A stretch of 64,000 nucleotides of DNA, from contig NZ_JAMZMI010000001.1 of assembly GCF_024714475.1 (NCBI RefSeq), positions 310,001 through 374,000 of the forward strand, read 5' to 3'. Position numbers and translations under genes: made by a program. The notes beneath the pieces were generated by a model. The model was not told where the DNA came from, searched no databases, and was given only the letters and a program-made list of their open reading frames with translations. Positions 63,382-64,000 of this stretch are shown piece by piece. Each line of letters starts with the position of its first letter. Position 1 is the first letter of the stretch. The stretch is from Marinoscillum sp. MHG1-6 (lineage in GTDB: Bacteria > Bacteroidota > Bacteroidia > Cytophagales > Cyclobacteriaceae).

Positions 63382-64000
63382 ATGAAGGCTAGTCTTGAGA
63401 AATATCTGAAAGCGTTTAAAAAGCTACGTGTGGATCGCTCACATGGCGTTGCTCCCCACAAGCCTATATTGCTTATTTCAGTCATTCAGTCATTCAATGC
63501 AGGTATCTTTTCCAATAGCAATGTTTACCTAACCCCAGAATTTGTAGCCTTTTTCAAGGCCAATTGGTCAACTCTCGTTACTACAAATCATGACTGTAGA
63601 ATTTCCTACCCATTCTATTACATGAAAAGTGAGGGCTTTTGGGCATTAATACCCAAAGATGGCTTCTCCGATTTGGAAAAAATGGGGTCACTTATGAAAA
63701 GCTTCGCCAATTTAAAAGCGGTGGTAGACCATGCACAATTGGAAACAGATTTGGTTGTTTTACTAAAAGATTCGCATTGTAATCAGATGTTATTACGCTT
63801 TCTTTTAGATGAATATTTTCCAGTTACCAAATCCCATTTTTCGAATCAAAGTGCCTCAAGTATTATCGAAAATCTGAAAAATAATTTTTTGAATGAGCCT
63901 CCGAACGAATATCAAAAGCGGTCAAGGAAACTGATTGATCAAAAGGAAGATGAAGAGATTTATTTGCGAAGTAGCGTGTTCAAACGTGAAATTCCAAGAA
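63382..64000 (+). CDS. HNH restriction endonuclease, N-terminal part (sulfur-binding-like domain)
   Basis: An open frame runs off the right edge. The first 206 residues begin MKASLEKYLKAFKKLRVDRS followed by HGVAPHKPILLISVIQ and, near residue 70, TTNHDCRISYPFYYMKSEGFW. This pattern is the N-terminal domain of a family of HNH endonucleases related to the ScoMcrA sulfur-binding domain that recognises phosphorothioate-modified DNA; the HNH nuclease would lie beyond the window. ATG 63382 is preferred; an in-frame ATG at 63364 would add six residues. The A/T-rich upstream gap (63238-63381) suggests a transferred gene. No other defence gene is visible here. Confidence 0.75.
   Translation, partial: MKASLEKYLKAFKKLRVDRSHGVAPHKPILLISVIQSFNAGIFSNSNVYLTPEFVAFFKANWSTLVTTNHDCRISYPFYYMKSEGFWALIPKDGFSDLEKMGSLMKSFANLKAVVDHAQLETDLVVLLKDSHCNQMLLRFLLDEYFPVTKSHFSNQSASSIIENLKNNFLNEPPNEYQKRSRKLIDQKEDEEIYLRSSVFKREIPR

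Noticed and set aside
1-64000. tRNA or rRNA genes, CRISPR arrays, insertion sequences, prophage genes, FMN or other riboswitches
   Set aside because: All gaps were read on both strands and none showed cloverleaf ends, spaced repeats, transposase motifs or riboswitch cores; absence was judged by eye and not by a covariance search.

Overview
The window comes from a member of the Bacteroidota, most likely a Cytophagales-type (Cytophagia) bacterium. The evidence is a SusC/SusD pair, a second TonB-dependent receptor with a DUF4249 partner, small families largely confined to this phylum (DUF4295, DUF6452/DUF6048, DUF4302, DUF6134-like), promoters of the TAnnTTTG type, no Shine-Dalgarno sequences before start codons, bacillithiol genes, and an isoleucyl-tRNA synthetase of the long eukaryote-like class. 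No rRNA, tRNA, CRISPR array, transposase or integrase was seen. Coding density is high. The only gap over 300 bases is 61285-61771, which holds degenerate intergenic repeats.

Layout. 1-5039 (+): the tail of a likely RND/MMPL exporter, then ileS-lspA-DMT transporter with overlapping ends. 5023-7975: an orphan exported protein and a DUF6134-like protein, divergent. 7976-12889 (-): ftsY, DUF4295, rpmG, two exported peptidases and rpmB, with terminators and a promoter that divide the block. 13087-19355: ornithine aminotransferase, a Bax-like glucosaminidase lipoprotein, a polysaccharide deacetylase lipoprotein, an EamA transporter, DUF1801, a BNR-like lipoprotein and a MaoC hydratase. 19360-27134 (-): one operon of lipocalin-like lipoprotein, SusC, SusD, Mx1 metallopeptidase and DUF4302 lipoprotein. 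27259-31282: mnmD, then a DUF4249/TonB-receptor pair. 31445-35860 (-): rimO-bshC-formyltetrahydrofolate cyclo-ligase-ypdA, carrying the bacillithiol functions. 36115-37339: DUF6452/DUF6048. 37412-38876: a LysR/MetR-like regulator divergent from two small ORFs, with a T-N11-A operator between them. 38887-41322 (-): a GH2 beta-galactosidase.

41448-44930 is the most unusual part. A secreted C39-like cysteine peptidase overlaps the first of two tandem secreted 235-residue paralogs. The block lies between the 3' end of the DUF721 gene and a decayed second copy of that 3' end, so it looks like an inserted accessory module. No known function could be given to the paralogs.

44928-63237 is mostly core genome: DUF721-recF, pdhA, a TPR protein, ribH, an aspartate kinase, NhaD, anmK and coaX, then an envelope-biogenesis run (outer-membrane barrel, TPR, LptC, small membrane protein, CNNM/CorC, PpiD), DUF493, a pterin dehydratase, rsmI and an inositol monophosphatase. 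From 63382 the window runs into a restriction-type gene cut by the window edge: the N-terminal sulfur-binding-like domain of an HNH endonuclease.

Other notable points: the synthetase carries the inverted GXHH signature linked to mupirocin hyper-resistance, a textbook terminator lies inside the start of lptC, and the LysR regulator ends in a cysteine cluster.
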